From Isoptericola peretonis (lineage in GTDB: Bacteria; Actinomycetota; Actinomycetes; Actinomycetales; Cellulomonadaceae), in assembly GCA_023241745.1 (NCBI GenBank), contig JALQCY010000001.1, positions 434,001-498,000 of the forward strand: DNA of 64,000 nt. Direction: 5' to 3'. Below, piece after piece: positions 11,098 through 20,527 of this stretch. The notes under the pieces were generated by a model that was not told the origin of the DNA, did not search any database, and was given only the letters and a program-made list of their open reading frames with translations. The position numbers and the translations under genes are program-made. The first letter of the stretch is position 1, and each line of letters opens with the position of its first letter.

Positions 11098-11394
11098 TCA
11101 GGCGACGACGACCGCGAGGATGTCGCGGGCCGACAGGACGAGGTAGTCCTCGCCGGCGTACTTGACCTCGGTGCCGCCGTACTTGCTGTAGATGACCTTG
11201 TCACCGACCTTCACGTCGACGGGGACACGGTTGCCCTTGTCGTCGAAGCGACCCTCGCCCACGGCCAGGACCTCGCCCTCCTGGGGCTTCTCCTTGGCGG
11301 TGTCCGGGATGACCAGGCCGGAAGCGGTCGTGGTCTCGGCCTCGATGGCCTTGACGACGATCCGGTCCTCGAGCGGCTTGATGGGGACCGACAC
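11098..11394 (-). CDS. groES: Co-chaperonin GroES (Cpn10)
   Basis: A 98-residue GroES with the standard fold: PLEDRIVVK at the N-terminus, a mobile loop around residues 17-32 ([20 protein letters not shown] region) and the [11 protein letters not shown] segment. It caps GroEL rings during ATP-driven folding. The GTG start at 11394 has a perfect AAGGAGG six bases upstream. No groEL follows within the window: the gene ends at a terminator and the next gene is convergent whiB3, so groEL must be elsewhere. Controlled by the CIRCE/HrcA operator upstream. Confidence 0.96.
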   Translation of the reverse strand: MSVPIKPLEDRIVVKAIEAETTTASGLVIPDTAKEKPQEGEVLAVGEGRFDDKGNRVPVDVKVGDKVIYSKYGGTEVKYAGEDYLVLSARDILAVVVA

Positions 11395-11505
11395 GTCGGA
11401 CCTCCTTGATTCGCGATGCGTGGATGGACTTGCTGATTGACCAGGTCGCGTCCGAGGGCTGGCCGTCGTCGCGGGTGCCGGTACAGCCTGCGGTCGCTGA
11501 CGACA

Positions 11506-11534
11506 AATCTAGGCAGGCGTTAGCACTCTGACAA
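11506..11534 (-). promoter_or_regulatory. groES sigma-70-type promoter
   Basis: On the reverse strand, a -35 TTGTCA (11529-11534) and a -10 TAGATT (11506-11511) with a 17-base spacer. The -35 and part of the spacer lie inside the CIRCE element, so HrcA binding would directly block polymerase. The transcript leader to the groES GTG is about 105 bases. Confidence 0.75.
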
Positions 11535-11546
11535 GTCGAGTGCCAG
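11520..11546. promoter_or_regulatory. CIRCE operator (HrcA site) upstream of groES
   Basis: TTAGCACTC (11520-11528), nine bases, then GAGTGCCAG (11538-11546). This matches the CIRCE consensus TTAGCACTC-N9-GAGTGCTAA at 16 of 18 arm positions. HrcA is the established repressor at CIRCE and releases it on heat shock. The overlap with the promoter supports function. Confidence 0.9.
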
Positions 11547-11601
11547 CAGTTCGCTCACGGCGTCGAGCCCTGGACCGCCCCGGGCCTGAGACGATGGCCC
11601 G

Positions 11602-12825
11602 ATGGACGCCGCCTCCGTGAGCAAGCTGCTGAGCCCGGAGGGGTGGGCCCTGCTCAACTCGCTCCCGCCCTACGACGAGAAGCAGGCCATGGCGGTCGCC
11701 ACCCGGCTGCGCTCCGCCGGCGTCGATCCGGACCTCGCCGCGGCCGCGCTCACCCAGTCGAGGCTGCGGGCGAAGGCGCGTGGCAAGCTCGGCGACTTCG
11801 CGGACGGGATGCTGTTCACCCCGGACGGCGTGGAGCAGGCCACGCGTCTCGTGGTCGCGGCGCTGCACGGCCGGCGCTACCTCGCCGCCGGCGTCACCAA
11901 GGTCGCCGACCTCACCAGCGGCATCGGGGCGGACGCGCTGGCCTTCGCCGGCCTGGGCCTGCGGGTGCTCGCCACCGACGTGGACGAGATGACGGCCGCG
12001 CTCGCCACCGTGAACCTGCGCCACTTCCCGGAGGCGGAGGTGCGGCACGCCGACGGGCTCGCCCTCGACCTCGCGGCCGAGGGCGTGGACGGGGTGTACG
12101 CCGACCCGGCCCGCCGCACCCGCGGCGGCAGGCGCGTCTTCGACCCGGCCGCGTACGCCCCTCCGCTCGACGCCGTCTGGGCGCTGCGCGAGCAGGTGCC
12201 GGCGCTGGGGATCAAGGTCGGTCCCGGCATCCCCCACCAGGGGCTGCCCGAGGACGCGGAGACGCAGTGGGTGTCCGTGGACGGCGACGTCGTGGAGGCG
12301 GGCCTGTGGTTCGGCCCCCTCGCCGCCGAGGGGCCCGGCCGCTCCGCGCTCGTGCTCGCCACCCGCGACGGCGCGACGACGTCCCGCACCCTGCGCACGG
12401 ACGGCGACGGCTCGGACCTCGTCCCCGAGGTGGGGCCGGTCGGTTCCTACCTGTACGAGCCTGACGGCGCCGTCATCCGGGCGGGTCTCGTGGCCCACGC
12501 CGCCGCCGAGCTCGGCGGGCGCCTGCTCGACCGCACCATCGCCTACGTCACGACCGACCAGCCTGCCGGACCCCCAGCCCCCGGGGAGTCGCCGGTCGCC
12601 ACCGGATACCGCGTCGTGGACGTGATGCCGTTCGGCCTCAAGCGGCTCAAGGCGTACCTGCGCGAGCGCGGCATCGGGCGGCTGACGATCAAGAAGCGCG
12701 GCACCGCCGTCACGCCGGAGGCGTTGCGTGCCCAGCTCTCCCCGAAGGGCGACGCCGAGGCGACCCTCGTGCTCACGCGCGTCGGCGGTGCGCAGCACGT
12801 GCTCGTCGTCGACCCGCTGCGCTGA
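11602..12825 (+). CDS. Class I SAM-dependent methyltransferase with THUMP-like domain
   Basis: A 407-residue protein. An N-terminal helical part (residues 1-90) is followed by a SAM-binding Rossmann region (VADLTSGIGADALAFAG at about 95-111, ATDVD near 125) and a DPARR motif near residue 168, in the place of the D/N-P-P-Y motif of nucleic-acid methyltransferases. The C-terminal 80 residues, rich in K/R (LKAYLRERGIGRLTIKKRG), match the THUMP-like domain of this actinobacterial family. RNA methylation is likely but the target is unknown. Followed 55 bases later by the YbdK-type gene in the same direction. Confidence 0.82.
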   Translation: MDAASVSKLLSPEGWALLNSLPPYDEKQAMAVATRLRSAGVDPDLAAAALTQSRLRAKARGKLGDFADGMLFTPDGVEQATRLVVAALHGRRYLAAGVTKVADLTSGIGADALAFAGLGLRVLATDVDEMTAALATVNLRHFPEAEVRHADGLALDLAAEGVDGVYADPARRTRGGRRVFDPAAYAPPLDAVWALREQVPALGIKVGPGIPHQGLPEDAETQWVSVDGDVVEAGLWFGPLAAEGPGRSALVLATRDGATTSRTLRTDGDGSDLVPEVGPVGSYLYEPDGAVIRAGLVAHAAAELGGRLLDRTIAYVTTDQPAGPPAPGESPVATGYRVVDVMPFGLKRLKAYLRERGIGRLTIKKRGTAVTPEALRAQLSPKGDAEATLVLTRVGGAQHVLVVDPLR

Positions 12826-12880
12826 GAGCCCCCGCGGACCGGCGCGCGCCCGGCAGTCCCGCCGTGGAAGCATGGCCCGC

Positions 12881-14032
12881 ATGGTGCTGGAATTCGCCGC
12901 CTCCGAGCGGTCGAGCGTCGGGCTCGAGTGGGAGCTCGCGCTGGTCGACGCCGACTCCGGCAACCTGCGGCAGGTGGCGCCGGCCGTCATCGAGGCGGTG
13001 GCCGACGACGTGCGGCACCGGTACGTCAAGCCGGAGTTCCTGCGCAACACCGTCGAGGTGATCAGCGACGTGCGACGCACCGTGCCCGAGGCGATCGCCG
13101 ACCTCAAGCGCGGGATCGCCGCCATCCACGACGCCACCGGCCCCATGCGGGTCGACCTCATGGGCGCCGGCACCCACCCGTTCGCCCACTGGTCGCAGCA
13201 GAAGGTGACCGACAAGGAGCGGTACGCCACGGTCGTGGACCGGGCGCAGGTGGTCGGCCGTCAGCAGATCGTCTACGGCGTCCACGCGCACGTGGGCATC
13301 GAGGACCGCGCCAAGGTGCTGCCCGTCCTGAACTCGCTGCTGGTGTACCTGCCGTACCTGCAGGCGCTGTCCGCCTCGTCGCCGTTCTTCGGGGGCGACG
13401 ACACCGGCTACGCCTCGATGCGCACCATGATCTTCCAGCAGCTGCCCACGGCCGGCCTGCCGTACCAGTTCGGCGCCTGGTCGGAGCTCGAGCGGTACGT
13501 CGCCGACATGCTGCACACCGGCGTCATCGACGACTTCACCGAGGTGCGGTGGGACGTGCGGCCGGCCCCGCACTTCGGCACGGTCGAGGTGCGCATCTGC
13601 GACGGCACGTCGAACACCTTCGAGCTGGCGGCGCTCGGCGCCCTCGTGCACTGCCTCGTGGAGCACCTGTCCGGCCTGCTCGACGCGGGCCGCCGGCTGC
13701 CCACCATGCCGCCCTGGTTCGTGCACGAGAACAAGTGGCGTGCCGCCCGTTACGGCATGGACGCGATCATCATCCTCGACGACGCCGGCGAGGAGGAGCT
13801 CGTCACCGACGCCCTCCCCCGCCTGCTCACCACCCTGGAGCCCGTGGCCGAGCGCCTGGGCTGCGCCGCCGAGCTCGACGGCGTGCGGGAGATCGTGCGC
13901 CGTGGCGCGTCGTACCAGCGCCAGCGCGAGGTCTCCCGGGCGCACGGCGGCGGGCCCGTCGCCCTGGAGGCCGTGGTCGCGTCGCTCGTCGCCGAGCTGC
14001 ACGCCGGGCGGCCGCTGCCCGCCGCCGGCTGA
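12881..14032 (+). CDS. ybdK: YbdK-family carboxylate-amine ligase (glutamate-cysteine ligase 2 type)
   Basis: A 383-residue GCS2-family ATP-dependent ligase. Seen: VGLEWELALVD at the N-terminus (E-x-E metal/substrate motif), GAGTHPFAHW, GVHAHVGIEDR, and VEVRICDG followed by ENKWRAARYGMD near residue 290. The family joins glutamate to an amine, and in this branch the physiological acceptor is not established. The start at 12881 has GGAAG ten bases upstream; an ATG at 12872 would leave only one base between that site and the codon. In the same direction as the THUMP-like methyltransferase, probably co-transcribed. Confidence 0.88.
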   Translation: MVLEFAASERSSVGLEWELALVDADSGNLRQVAPAVIEAVADDVRHRYVKPEFLRNTVEVISDVRRTVPEAIADLKRGIAAIHDATGPMRVDLMGAGTHPFAHWSQQKVTDKERYATVVDRAQVVGRQQIVYGVHAHVGIEDRAKVLPVLNSLLVYLPYLQALSASSPFFGGDDTGYASMRTMIFQQLPTAGLPYQFGAWSELERYVADMLHTGVIDDFTEVRWDVRPAPHFGTVEVRICDGTSNTFELAALGALVHCLVEHLSGLLDAGRRLPTMPPWFVHENKWRAARYGMDAIIILDDAGEEELVTDALPRLLTTLEPVAERLGCAAELDGVREIVRRGASYQRQREVSRAHGGGPVALEAVVASLVAELHAGRPLPAAG

Positions 14033-14989
14033 CTACTCCTTCTCGAAGTCCCACACGATGAGCGCCGGGGCGCCGGCGTAGGCCGCGCGGGTGGCGGCCT
14101 CGACCCACGGCATCATCTCCCAGATGTTCGGCGGCCGGTCGGGGTCCTCGAACGTCAGGTCCGCGGCGGGGTCGAACCCTCCGGTCCCGTCGTGCGCGGC
14201 CGCGGTGTACTCCCGGCCGCCGTCGCCGTCGTCCGCACCACCACCGGCGTACTCGCGGCAGAAGCGCGGGGCGAGGCCCGCCGGCAGCGCGGCCTGCAGG
14301 TACTCGCTGGTCGCGTGCCGCCAGTTGGGGATGTAGCCGAACTCGCCGTCGCCGCCCTCGACCAGCGGGTACAGCGGCGAGCCGACGAAGTACCCGCGCG
14401 TGTCGGAGACGACCAGGTGGCCGCCCGGCCGCAGCACGCGGGCCAGCTCGGCGAACACCGGCCCGAGGCGCTGGACGTGGCACAGGGCGAGGGTCACGAG
14501 GACCAGGTCGGCGGAGGCGTCGGGCACGGGCAGGGCGTGCAGGTCCGCCTCGGCGAAGCGGGCGCCGGGCACCTTGGCGCGGGCGATCTCGAGCATGTCG
14601 CGCGAGGTGTCGAACGCGAGCACGTCGTGCCCCTGCTCGACGAGCCACGCGGTGTGCCGGCCCGTGCCGCACGCGGCGTCGATGACGACGCCGGGCTCGA
14701 GCCGCTCCATCAGGGGCCGGACGAGCGGCTCCTCCATGCCCCAGAACCCGTTCGGGCCGTCGTAACGGGGAGCCCAGTGCCGGTAGCCCTCCCGGGTGTC
14801 GATCGGCGGCACGTCGCAGCCGGGGCCGAGGCGGTCGGCGGCGTCGAGCAGCGCCCGGACGTCGTCGAGCCGTGCCTCGACGAACGCGCGGTCGTGCTCG
14901 CCGGCGAAGGCGCGCATCAGCGCCACGCCCTCGAGACCGACGAGGAAGGCGAGCGGGTGCTGGTGGATCGCCGGGAGGTCGGGGTTCAC
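14033..14989 (-). CDS. SAM-dependent methyltransferase, ubiE/type-11 like
   Basis: About 318 residues. Residues 1-75 are a helical N-terminal region of unknown role. A type-11 methyltransferase core follows: VIDAACGTGRHTAWL as motif I, a FDTSRDML acidic loop, and LARVLRPGGHLVVSDTRG as the post-motif strand. Substrate unknown. The GTG at 14989 is a guess, since the frame is open far upstream across tsaD and no strong ribosome site is visible. It follows tsaD on the same strand with a 59-base gap and is probably in its operon. Its 3' end abuts the convergent ybdK stop. Confidence 0.8.
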   Translation of the reverse strand: MNPDLPAIHQHPLAFLVGLEGVALMRAFAGEHDRAFVEARLDDVRALLDAADRLGPGCDVPPIDTREGYRHWAPRYDGPNGFWGMEEPLVRPLMERLEPGVVIDAACGTGRHTAWLVEQGHDVLAFDTSRDMLEIARAKVPGARFAEADLHALPVPDASADLVLVTLALCHVQRLGPVFAELARVLRPGGHLVVSDTRGYFVGSPLYPLVEGGDGEFGYIPNWRHATSEYLQAALPAGLAPRFCREYAGGGADDGDGGREYTAAAHDGTGGFDPAADLTFEDPDRPPNIWEMMPWVEAATRAAYAGAPALIVWDFEKE

Positions 14990-15048
14990 GACCGCGACGC
15001 TACCGGCGGGCGCCCCGGCGACCGAGGGAATTCCCGGCGCGGGCCGCC

Positions 15049-16110
15049 TCAGACGGTGATGGTCGCCATCGGCATGGACGAGTCGACCGGGAAGTCGAGG
15101 CTCGACGGCGCGGCGCCGGCGCGCACGACCGCGGAACCGAGCGCGGCGATCATGGCGCCGTTGTCGGTGCAGTAGCGGATGGGCGGGATCCGCAGGTCGA
15201 TGCCGGCCTCGGCGCAGCGCTTGGCCGCCATGTCGCGCAGCTGGCTGTTCGCGGAGAACCCACCCCCGACGACGAGGGTGTCGACGTCGTGCCGGCGGCA
15301 GGCGGCGATCGTCTTGGCGGTGAGGACGTCGGCGACGGCGGCGGCGAACGACGCCGCGACGTCGGCCGCGGGCACCTCGCGCCCGGCGTCGACGCAGGCC
15401 TCGATCCAGCGTGCGACCGCCGTCTTGAGGCCGGAGAACGAGAAGTCGTAGGCGTGCTTGGCCTGGTCCTTGGCCGCGGTGAGCCCGCGCGGGAAGCGGA
15501 TGGCCTCCGGGTCGCCCTCGCGCGCGAGCCGGTCCACGTGGGGGCCACCCGGATAGGGCAGCCCGAGCAGGCGGCCGACCTTGTCGAAGGCCTCCCCCGC
15601 CGCGTCGTCCAGGGTGGAGCCCAGCTCCGTGACGCTGGTGGCGACGTCGTCGACCAGCATGAGCGAGCTGTGTCCCCCGGAGACGACGAGCGCCATCGTG
15701 CGCCCGGAGAACGGGCCGTCCACGAGCTGGTTCACCGCGGCGTGCCCGATGACGTGGTTGACGCCGTACAGCGGCTTGTTCAGGCCGATGGCGAGCGCCT
15801 TCGCGGCCGACGCGCCGATCGTCAGCGGCCCGACGAGGCCGGGGCCCGCCGTGACGGCGACGGCGTCGATCTCGGACAGGTCGACGTCGGCCTCGCCGAG
15901 GGCGCGGGTGATCGTCGGGACCATGGCCTCGAGGTGGGCGCGGCTCGCGACCTCGGGGATGATCCCGCCGTAGCGCGCGTGCTCGTCCATGGAGCTCGCG
16001 ACGGCGTCCACGAGGAGCTCGTCGCCGCGGACGAGCGCGACGCCCGTCTCGTCGCAGGAGGTCTCGATGCCGAGGACGAGCGGGTCGCCGCCGGTGTGCG
16101 CACGTGCCAT
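15049..16110 (-). CDS. tsaD: tRNA N6-threonylcarbamoyladenosine (t6A37) synthase subunit TsaD
   Basis: A 353-residue ASKHA-fold protein. It transfers the threonylcarbamoyl group to A37 of ANN-decoding tRNAs together with TsaB and TsaE. Seen: [13 protein letters not shown] at the N-terminus, the metal-binding histidines in [12 protein letters not shown] (H119, H123), [10 protein letters not shown] and the C-terminal [10 protein letters not shown]. The ATG at 16110 is preceded by a GGGGG run. TsaB and TsaE are encoded 15 kb away in this window, although the usual actinobacterial arrangement keeps all of them together; the urea block separates them. Confidence 0.96.
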   Translation of the reverse strand: MARAHTGGDPLVLGIETSCDETGVALVRGDELLVDAVASSMDEHARYGGIIPEVASRAHLEAMVPTITRALGEADVDLSEIDAVAVTAGPGLVGPLTIGASAAKALAIGLNKPLYGVNHVIGHAAVNQLVDGPFSGRTMALVVSGGHSSLMLVDDVATSVTELGSTLDDAAGEAFDKVGRLLGLPYPGGPHVDRLAREGDPEAIRFPRGLTAAKDQAKHAYDFSFSGLKTAVARWIEACVDAGREVPAADVAASFAAAVADVLTAKTIAACRRHDVDTLVVGGGFSANSQLRDMAAKRCAEAGIDLRIPPIRYCTDNGAMIAALGSAVVRAGAAPSSLDFPVDSSMPMATITV

Positions 16111-16178
16111 GCCCCCATGATCGCACCGCCACGCGGCGCGGACGGCGCACCGACGCCGCGACGACGCCAGGACCAGCC

Positions 16179-16194
16179 GTAACACGATGGTGAC
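16179..16194 (+). promoter_or_regulatory. Candidate GlnR box upstream of urtA
   Basis: GTAAC-N6-GTGAC fits the paired half-site pattern of actinobacterial GlnR boxes (GTnAC-N6-GnnAC). It lies 120 bases upstream of urtA. GlnR is the established nitrogen regulator of urea uptake and urease in streptomycetes and mycobacteria. Only one box is recognisable, not the common tandem pair. Confidence 0.4.
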
Positions 16195-16229
16195 ACCCAC
16201 CTCATGGCGACGACACGTCGGCGTACTTG

Positions 16230-16243
16230 GGTTCATCTGAACC
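16230..16243. promoter_or_regulatory. Inverted repeat in the urtA upstream region
   Basis: GGTTCA-TC-TGAACC, a perfect six-base inverted repeat with a two-base spacer, 70 bases before urtA. Its size and position fit a dimeric repressor site. The regulator is not identifiable from sequence. Confidence 0.35.
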
Positions 16244-16314
16244 TAGTCGGGCGTCGGGCCCGGGTTCGTCCGCACCTCATCGGGCCCCCGGGCCACGGCC
16301 ACGAACGGAGCACC

Positions 16315-17598
16315 ATGCGTCCTCGCAGCAGCACGGGCACCACGCGCACCGGCACCACCCGACCTGTCGTCGCCTCGCTCGCCGTCCTCGCCGTCGCGGC
16401 GCTCTCCGCCTGCGGGGCCCGGGTCGACGCCGCCGGCGACGGTTCGAGCGCCTCGGCGTCCGCGGGGTGCGTCGACACGTCGGGCGACGGCGTGAAGATC
16501 GGCTTCCTCAACTCCCTGTCGGGCACGATGGCGATCTCCGAGCAGACCGTGCACGACGCGCTGCGGCTGGCCGCGGACGAGATCAACGCGGGAGGCGGCG
16601 TGCTCGGCAAGCAGCTGGAGATCGTCTCCGAGGACGGGCAGTCCGAGCCCACCGTCTTCGCCGAGAAGGCCACGAAGCTCGTCACCAGCGACTGCGTCGC
16701 CGCCGTCTTCGGGGGCTGGACCTCGGCGTCCCGCAAGGCGATGCTGCCGGTCTTCGAGGCGAACGACTCCCTGCTGTTCTACCCGGTGCAGTACGAGGGC
16801 CTCGAGGCGTCGGAGAACATCTTCTACACGGGCGCCACGACCAACCAGCAGATCGTGCCGGCCCTCGACTACCTCAAGGAGCAGGGCACCAAGACCCTGT
16901 TCCTCGTCGGCTCCGACTACGTCTTCCCGCGCACGGCGAACAAGATCATCAACGCCTACGCGGAGGCGAACGGCATGGAGGTCGTCGGCGAGGAGTACGC
17001 CCCGCTCGGCCACACCGACTTCTCCACGATCGTCAACAAGGTCAAGGCCGCCGGGGCCGACGCGGTGTTCAACACCCTGAACGGCGACTCCAACGTCGCG
17101 TTCTTCAAGGAGTACAACAACGCCGGCCTGTCCGCCGACGACATGCCCGTCGTCTCCGTCTCGATCGCGGAGGAGGAGGTCGGCGGCATCGGCGTCGACA
17201 ACATCGAGGGCCAGCTCACCGCCTGGAACTACTACCAGACGGTCGACAGCCCCGAGAACGACGCGTTCGTCGAGGCGTTCAAGGCGGAGTACGGCGAGGA
17301 CCGGCCGACCTCCGACCCGATGGAGGCCGCCTACACGTCGCTGTACCTGTGGAAGGAGATGGTCGAGAAGGCCGGGTCCTTCGACGTCGCCGACGTCCAG
17401 GAGGCCGCCGACGGCGTCTCCTTCGACGCGCCGGAGGGCACCGTCGTCGTGGACGGCGAGAACCACCACGTGGCCAAGACCGCCCTCATCGGGCGGATCG
17501 GCGACGACGGCCTCATCCACACGGAGTGGAGCTCCGAGGAGCCGATCGAGCCCGACCCGTTCCTCGAGGGCTACGACTGGGCCGACGGGCTCTCCTGA
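16315..17598 (+). CDS. urtA: Urea ABC transporter substrate-binding lipoprotein UrtA
   Basis: A 427-residue type-I periplasmic-binding-fold protein of the UrtA family. It has a lipoprotein signal with the lipobox LSAC (C33 lipidated). Mature features typical of UrtA are visible: [45 protein letters not shown], and the GHTDF segment. It delivers urea to UrtBC. The ATG has a CGGAG site five bases upstream. First gene of an operon-like run urtABCDE-ureABCFGD-nickel permease, and divergent from tsaD. Confidence 0.96.
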   Translation: MRPRSSTGTTRTGTTRPVVASLAVLAVAALSACGARVDAAGDGSSASASAGCVDTSGDGVKIGFLNSLSGTMAISEQTVHDALRLAADEINAGGGVLGKQLEIVSEDGQSEPTVFAEKATKLVTSDCVAAVFGGWTSASRKAMLPVFEANDSLLFYPVQYEGLEASENIFYTGATTNQQIVPALDYLKEQGTKTLFLVGSDYVFPRTANKIINAYAEANGMEVVGEEYAPLGHTDFSTIVNKVKAAGADAVFNTLNGDSNVAFFKEYNNAGLSADDMPVVSVSIAEEEVGGIGVDNIEGQLTAWNYYQTVDSPENDAFVEAFKAEYGEDRPTSDPMEAAYTSLYLWKEMVEKAGSFDVADVQEAADGVSFDAPEGTVVVDGENHHVAKTALIGRIGDDGLIHTEWSSEEPIEPDPFLEGYDWADGLS

Positions 17599-17637
17599 GC
17601 CGGCGCGCCGGGGACACGGACGAGACACGGACACGAC

Positions 17638-18522
17638 ATGGACACCCTCCTCTCCCAGCTCTTCGCGGGCCTGAGCCTCGGCTCGGTGCTGCTGCTCGCG
17701 GCACTGGGCCTCGCCCTCACGTTCGGCCAGATGGGCGTGATCAACATGGCCCACGGCGAGTTCATGATGGCGGGCGCCTACACCGCGTTCGTGATCCAGG
17801 GGCTCCTCGGTGACCCCGGCGCGAGCCTCCTCGTGTCGCTGCCGCTCGGCTTCGTCGTCGGCGGGGCGCTCGGCCTGCTGCTCGAGGCGACGCTGATCCA
17901 CCGGATGTACCGGCGTCCGCTCGACACGCTGCTCGTCACCTGGGGCGTCGCCCTCGTGCTCCAGCAGGTGGCGCGCGACGTCTTCGGCGCCCCCAACGTC
18001 GACGTGGCCGCGCCCGGCTGGCTGTCCGGCGCGGTCACGATCGGCGGGCTCGCCCTCCCGAGGACGCGGCTGTTCATCCTGGCGCTGGCCGTGGTGTGCA
18101 TCGTCGCGCTGGCCCTCGTGCTGCGGGCCACCTCGCTGGGGCGGCGCATCCGGGCCGTCGTACAGCACCGGGACCTGGCCGAGGCGTCGGGCATCTCGTC
18201 GCGGGCCACGGACCGGCTGACGTTCTTCATCGGTTCCGGGCTCGCCGGCGTGGCGGGCGTCGCGCTGACCCTGCTCGGGTCCATCGGCCCGACCCTTGGC
18301 ACCAGCTACATCGTCGACGCCTTCCTCGTGGTCGTCGCCGGCGGCATCGGGCAGATCAAGGGCACCGTGATCGCGGCGACGGCGCTCGGCCTCATGCAGG
18401 CGTTCTTCGAGTACTCCACCACGGCGTCCGTGGCCAAGGTGCTCGTCTTCGTCGTCATCGTCGCCTTCCTGCAGGTACGACCCCAGGGCCTGGTCTCGGT
18501 CCGGACGAGGAGCCTCGCATGA
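17638..18522 (+). CDS. urtB: Urea ABC transporter permease UrtB
   Basis: A 294-residue branched-chain-type (HAAT) permease with about eight hydrophobic segments. The SLGSVLLLAALGLALTFGQ start and INMAHGEFMM motif are characteristic of UrtB/LivH permeases; EASGISSRATDRLTF is the cytoplasmic EAA-like loop that contacts the ATPases. It forms the membrane channel with UrtC. The stop overlaps the urtC start in ATGA, so translation is coupled. The length is close to that of other UrtB proteins. Confidence 0.95.
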   Translation: MDTLLSQLFAGLSLGSVLLLAALGLALTFGQMGVINMAHGEFMMAGAYTAFVIQGLLGDPGASLLVSLPLGFVVGGALGLLLEATLIHRMYRRPLDTLLVTWGVALVLQQVARDVFGAPNVDVAAPGWLSGAVTIGGLALPRTRLFILALAVVCIVALALVLRATSLGRRIRAVVQHRDLAEASGISSRATDRLTFFIGSGLAGVAGVALTLLGSIGPTLGTSYIVDAFLVVVAGGIGQIKGTVIAATALGLMQAFFEYSTTASVAKVLVFVVIVAFLQVRPQGLVSVRTRSLA

Positions 18523-19685
18523 GCCAGAGCACGAGCACCCTCACCGCACGGCTGGCCGTGCTCGTCCGCCCGGGGCGCTCCCGCGCCCTGGCCGGGTTCG
18601 GGCTCGCCGCCGTCCTGCTCCTCGCCGTCGCGCCGGTGCTGCTCAGCCCGTTCCGGCTCGGCCTGCTGGGCAAGTTCCTGTGCCTGGCGATGGTCGCCGT
18701 CGGGATCGGCCTCGCCTGGGGCCGCGGCGGACTGCTCACCCTCGGCCAGGGCGTGTACTTCGGCCTGGGCGCGTACCTCATGGCGATGCACCTCAAGCTG
18801 GCCGACGCCGGCCCCGGCGGCGTGCCGGACTTCATGATGCTCTACGGCACGGGCGAGGTGCCGGGCTGGTGGGAGCCGTTGCGCTCACCCGTGGTCGCCC
18901 TCGCGCTGGTGGTGCTGGTGCCCGCCGCGCTCGCGGCGGTGCTCGGCTGGGCGGTCTTCACCCGGCGGGTGCGCGGCGCGTACTTCGCGATCCTGTCGCA
19001 GGCGCTCGCCGCCGCGTTCGCCATCCTGCTGATCGGCCAGCAGCAGACGACCGGCGGCACCAACGGGCTCAACGGGTTCCGGTCGTTCTTCGGCTACGAC
19101 CTCGCGGACCCGGTCAACCAGCGGATGCTCTACCTCGTCGCCGCCGGGGTGCTGCTCGTCATGGTCGTCGTGGCCCGCCAGCTCATGACCTCGCGCTTCG
19201 GCGAGGTGCTCGTCGCGGTGCGCGACCAGGAGGACCGCGTGCGGTTCCTGGGCTACGACCCGGCCGCCGTCAAGACGGCCGTGTACGTGGTCGCGGCCGT
19301 GATGGCCGCCGTCGGCGGAGCGCTGTTCGTGCCCATCGTCGGGATCATCTCCCCGGCCGACGTCGGGGTGGTGCCGTCGATCGGCTTCCTCGTCGGGGTC
19401 GCGATCGGTGGGCGAGCCACCCTTCTCGGGCCGGTGCTCGGGTCGATCGCCGTGAGCTGGGCGCAGACGACGATGTCCGAGCAGTTCCCCTCCGGCTGGA
19501 TCTACCTGCAGGGCGCCCTGTTCATCGTCGTCGTCGCCTTCCTGCCCGGCGGCCTGGCCTCGCTCGTGACGACGTGGCGCCGGCGGCGACCCGCGCGCGA
19601 GGACGAGCCCGGCACCCCCGCGACGCCGGACGCCGCCGCGGCGCCGGACGCCGCGGACCTCCTCCCCGAAGGGAGCCGCGCATGA
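18519..19685 (+). CDS. urtC: Urea ABC transporter permease UrtC
   Basis: A 388-residue HAAT-type permease with about ten hydrophobic segments and the GRGGLLTLGQGVYFGLGAY motif near residues 70-88. The central loop carries QQQTTGGTNGLNGF, a UrtC hallmark, and AVRDQEDRVRFLGYDP is the ATPase-contacting loop. The last 45 residues form a charged, alanine-rich cytoplasmic tail. It pairs with UrtB. Start and stop are both in four-base ATGA overlaps with urtB and urtD. Confidence 0.95.
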   Translation: MSQSTSTLTARLAVLVRPGRSRALAGFGLAAVLLLAVAPVLLSPFRLGLLGKFLCLAMVAVGIGLAWGRGGLLTLGQGVYFGLGAYLMAMHLKLADAGPGGVPDFMMLYGTGEVPGWWEPLRSPVVALALVVLVPAALAAVLGWAVFTRRVRGAYFAILSQALAAAFAILLIGQQQTTGGTNGLNGFRSFFGYDLADPVNQRMLYLVAAGVLLVMVVVARQLMTSRFGEVLVAVRDQEDRVRFLGYDPAAVKTAVYVVAAVMAAVGGALFVPIVGIISPADVGVVPSIGFLVGVAIGGRATLLGPVLGSIAVSWAQTTMSEQFPSGWIYLQGALFIVVVAFLPGGLASLVTTWRRRRPAREDEPGTPATPDAAAAPDAADLLPEGSRA

Positions 19686-20527
19686 CCACCCCGGAGATCG
19701 ACCTGGCGGCCGCCGACGCGCTGCTGGGCGACGACACCGCCCGGTTCCGCCACGACTACCTCGAGGTGCGCGGGCTGCGCGTGGAGTTCGGCGGCTTCGT
19801 CGCCGTGCGCGACGTGGACCTCACCGTCACCCAGGGGGACCTGCGCTTCCTCATCGGGCCGAACGGCGCGGGCAAGACGACGCTCATCGACGCCGTCACC
19901 GGGCTGGTCCGGGCGGCGGCGGGGTCGGCGCGGTTCGGTGGCGCCGAGCTGCTGGGGCGGGCCACCCACCGGGTGGCGCGCACCGGCGTGGGCCGCACCT
20001 TCCAGACGGCGAGCGTCTTCGAGGAGCTCACCGTGCTGCAGAACCTCGACATCGCCGCCGGCGCGCGCCGCGGCCCGGCCACGATGCTGCGCCGGCGGCG
20101 GGCCACGCCGGAGGCCGTCGAGCAGGCGATGGAGACCGTCGGCCTGGCCGCGCTGCGCGACGTGCCCGCCGGCGTCCTGGCCCACGGCCAGAAGCAGTGG
20201 CTCGAGATCGGGATGCTGCTGGTGCAGGACGCGCACCTGCTCCTGCTCGACGAGCCCGTCGCGGGCATGACCCAGGCGGAGCGCGAGGAGACGGGCGAGC
20301 TGCTGCGCCGGGTGGGCTCCCAGCGCGTGGTCGTGGTCGTGGAGCACGACATGGAGTTCCTGCGCTCCTATGCCGACTCGGTGACCGTGATGCACCAGGG
20401 GCGCGTCCTCGCCGAGGGGACCGTCGCCGAGGTGCAGCGGGACCCGGCCGTCGTCGAGGTGTACCTCGGCGCCCCGACCGGGGCCGCGGAGCCCGGCACC
20501 GCCACGATGACGGAGGGACGCGCATGA
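19682..20527 (+). CDS. urtD: Urea ABC transporter ATP-binding protein UrtD
   Basis: A 281-residue ABC ATPase. Walker A is GPNGAGKTT at about 60-68, the Q-loop follows in GRTFQTASVFEELT, and Walker B is LLLLDEP. The signature reads LAHGQKQWLEIGM rather than LSGGQ; this HGQKQWLEI form is typical of UrtD and not a defect. The H-loop histidine is in VVVVEHDMEF. An N-terminal 28-residue extension precedes the domain. ATGA overlap with urtC. Confidence 0.95.
   Translation: MTTPEIDLAAADALLGDDTARFRHDYLEVRGLRVEFGGFVAVRDVDLTVTQGDLRFLIGPNGAGKTTLIDAVTGLVRAAAGSARFGGAELLGRATHRVARTGVGRTFQTASVFEELTVLQNLDIAAGARRGPATMLRRRRATPEAVEQAMETVGLAALRDVPAGVLAHGQKQWLEIGMLLVQDAHLLLLDEPVAGMTQAEREETGELLRRVGSQRVVVVVEHDMEFLRSYADSVTVMHQGRVLAEGTVAEVQRDPAVVEVYLGAPTGAAEPGTATMTEGRA

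Noticed and set aside
20164..20202. Defective ABC signature in UrtD (HGQKQ instead of SGGQ)
   Set aside because: The HGQKQWLEI form is the normal UrtD variant.
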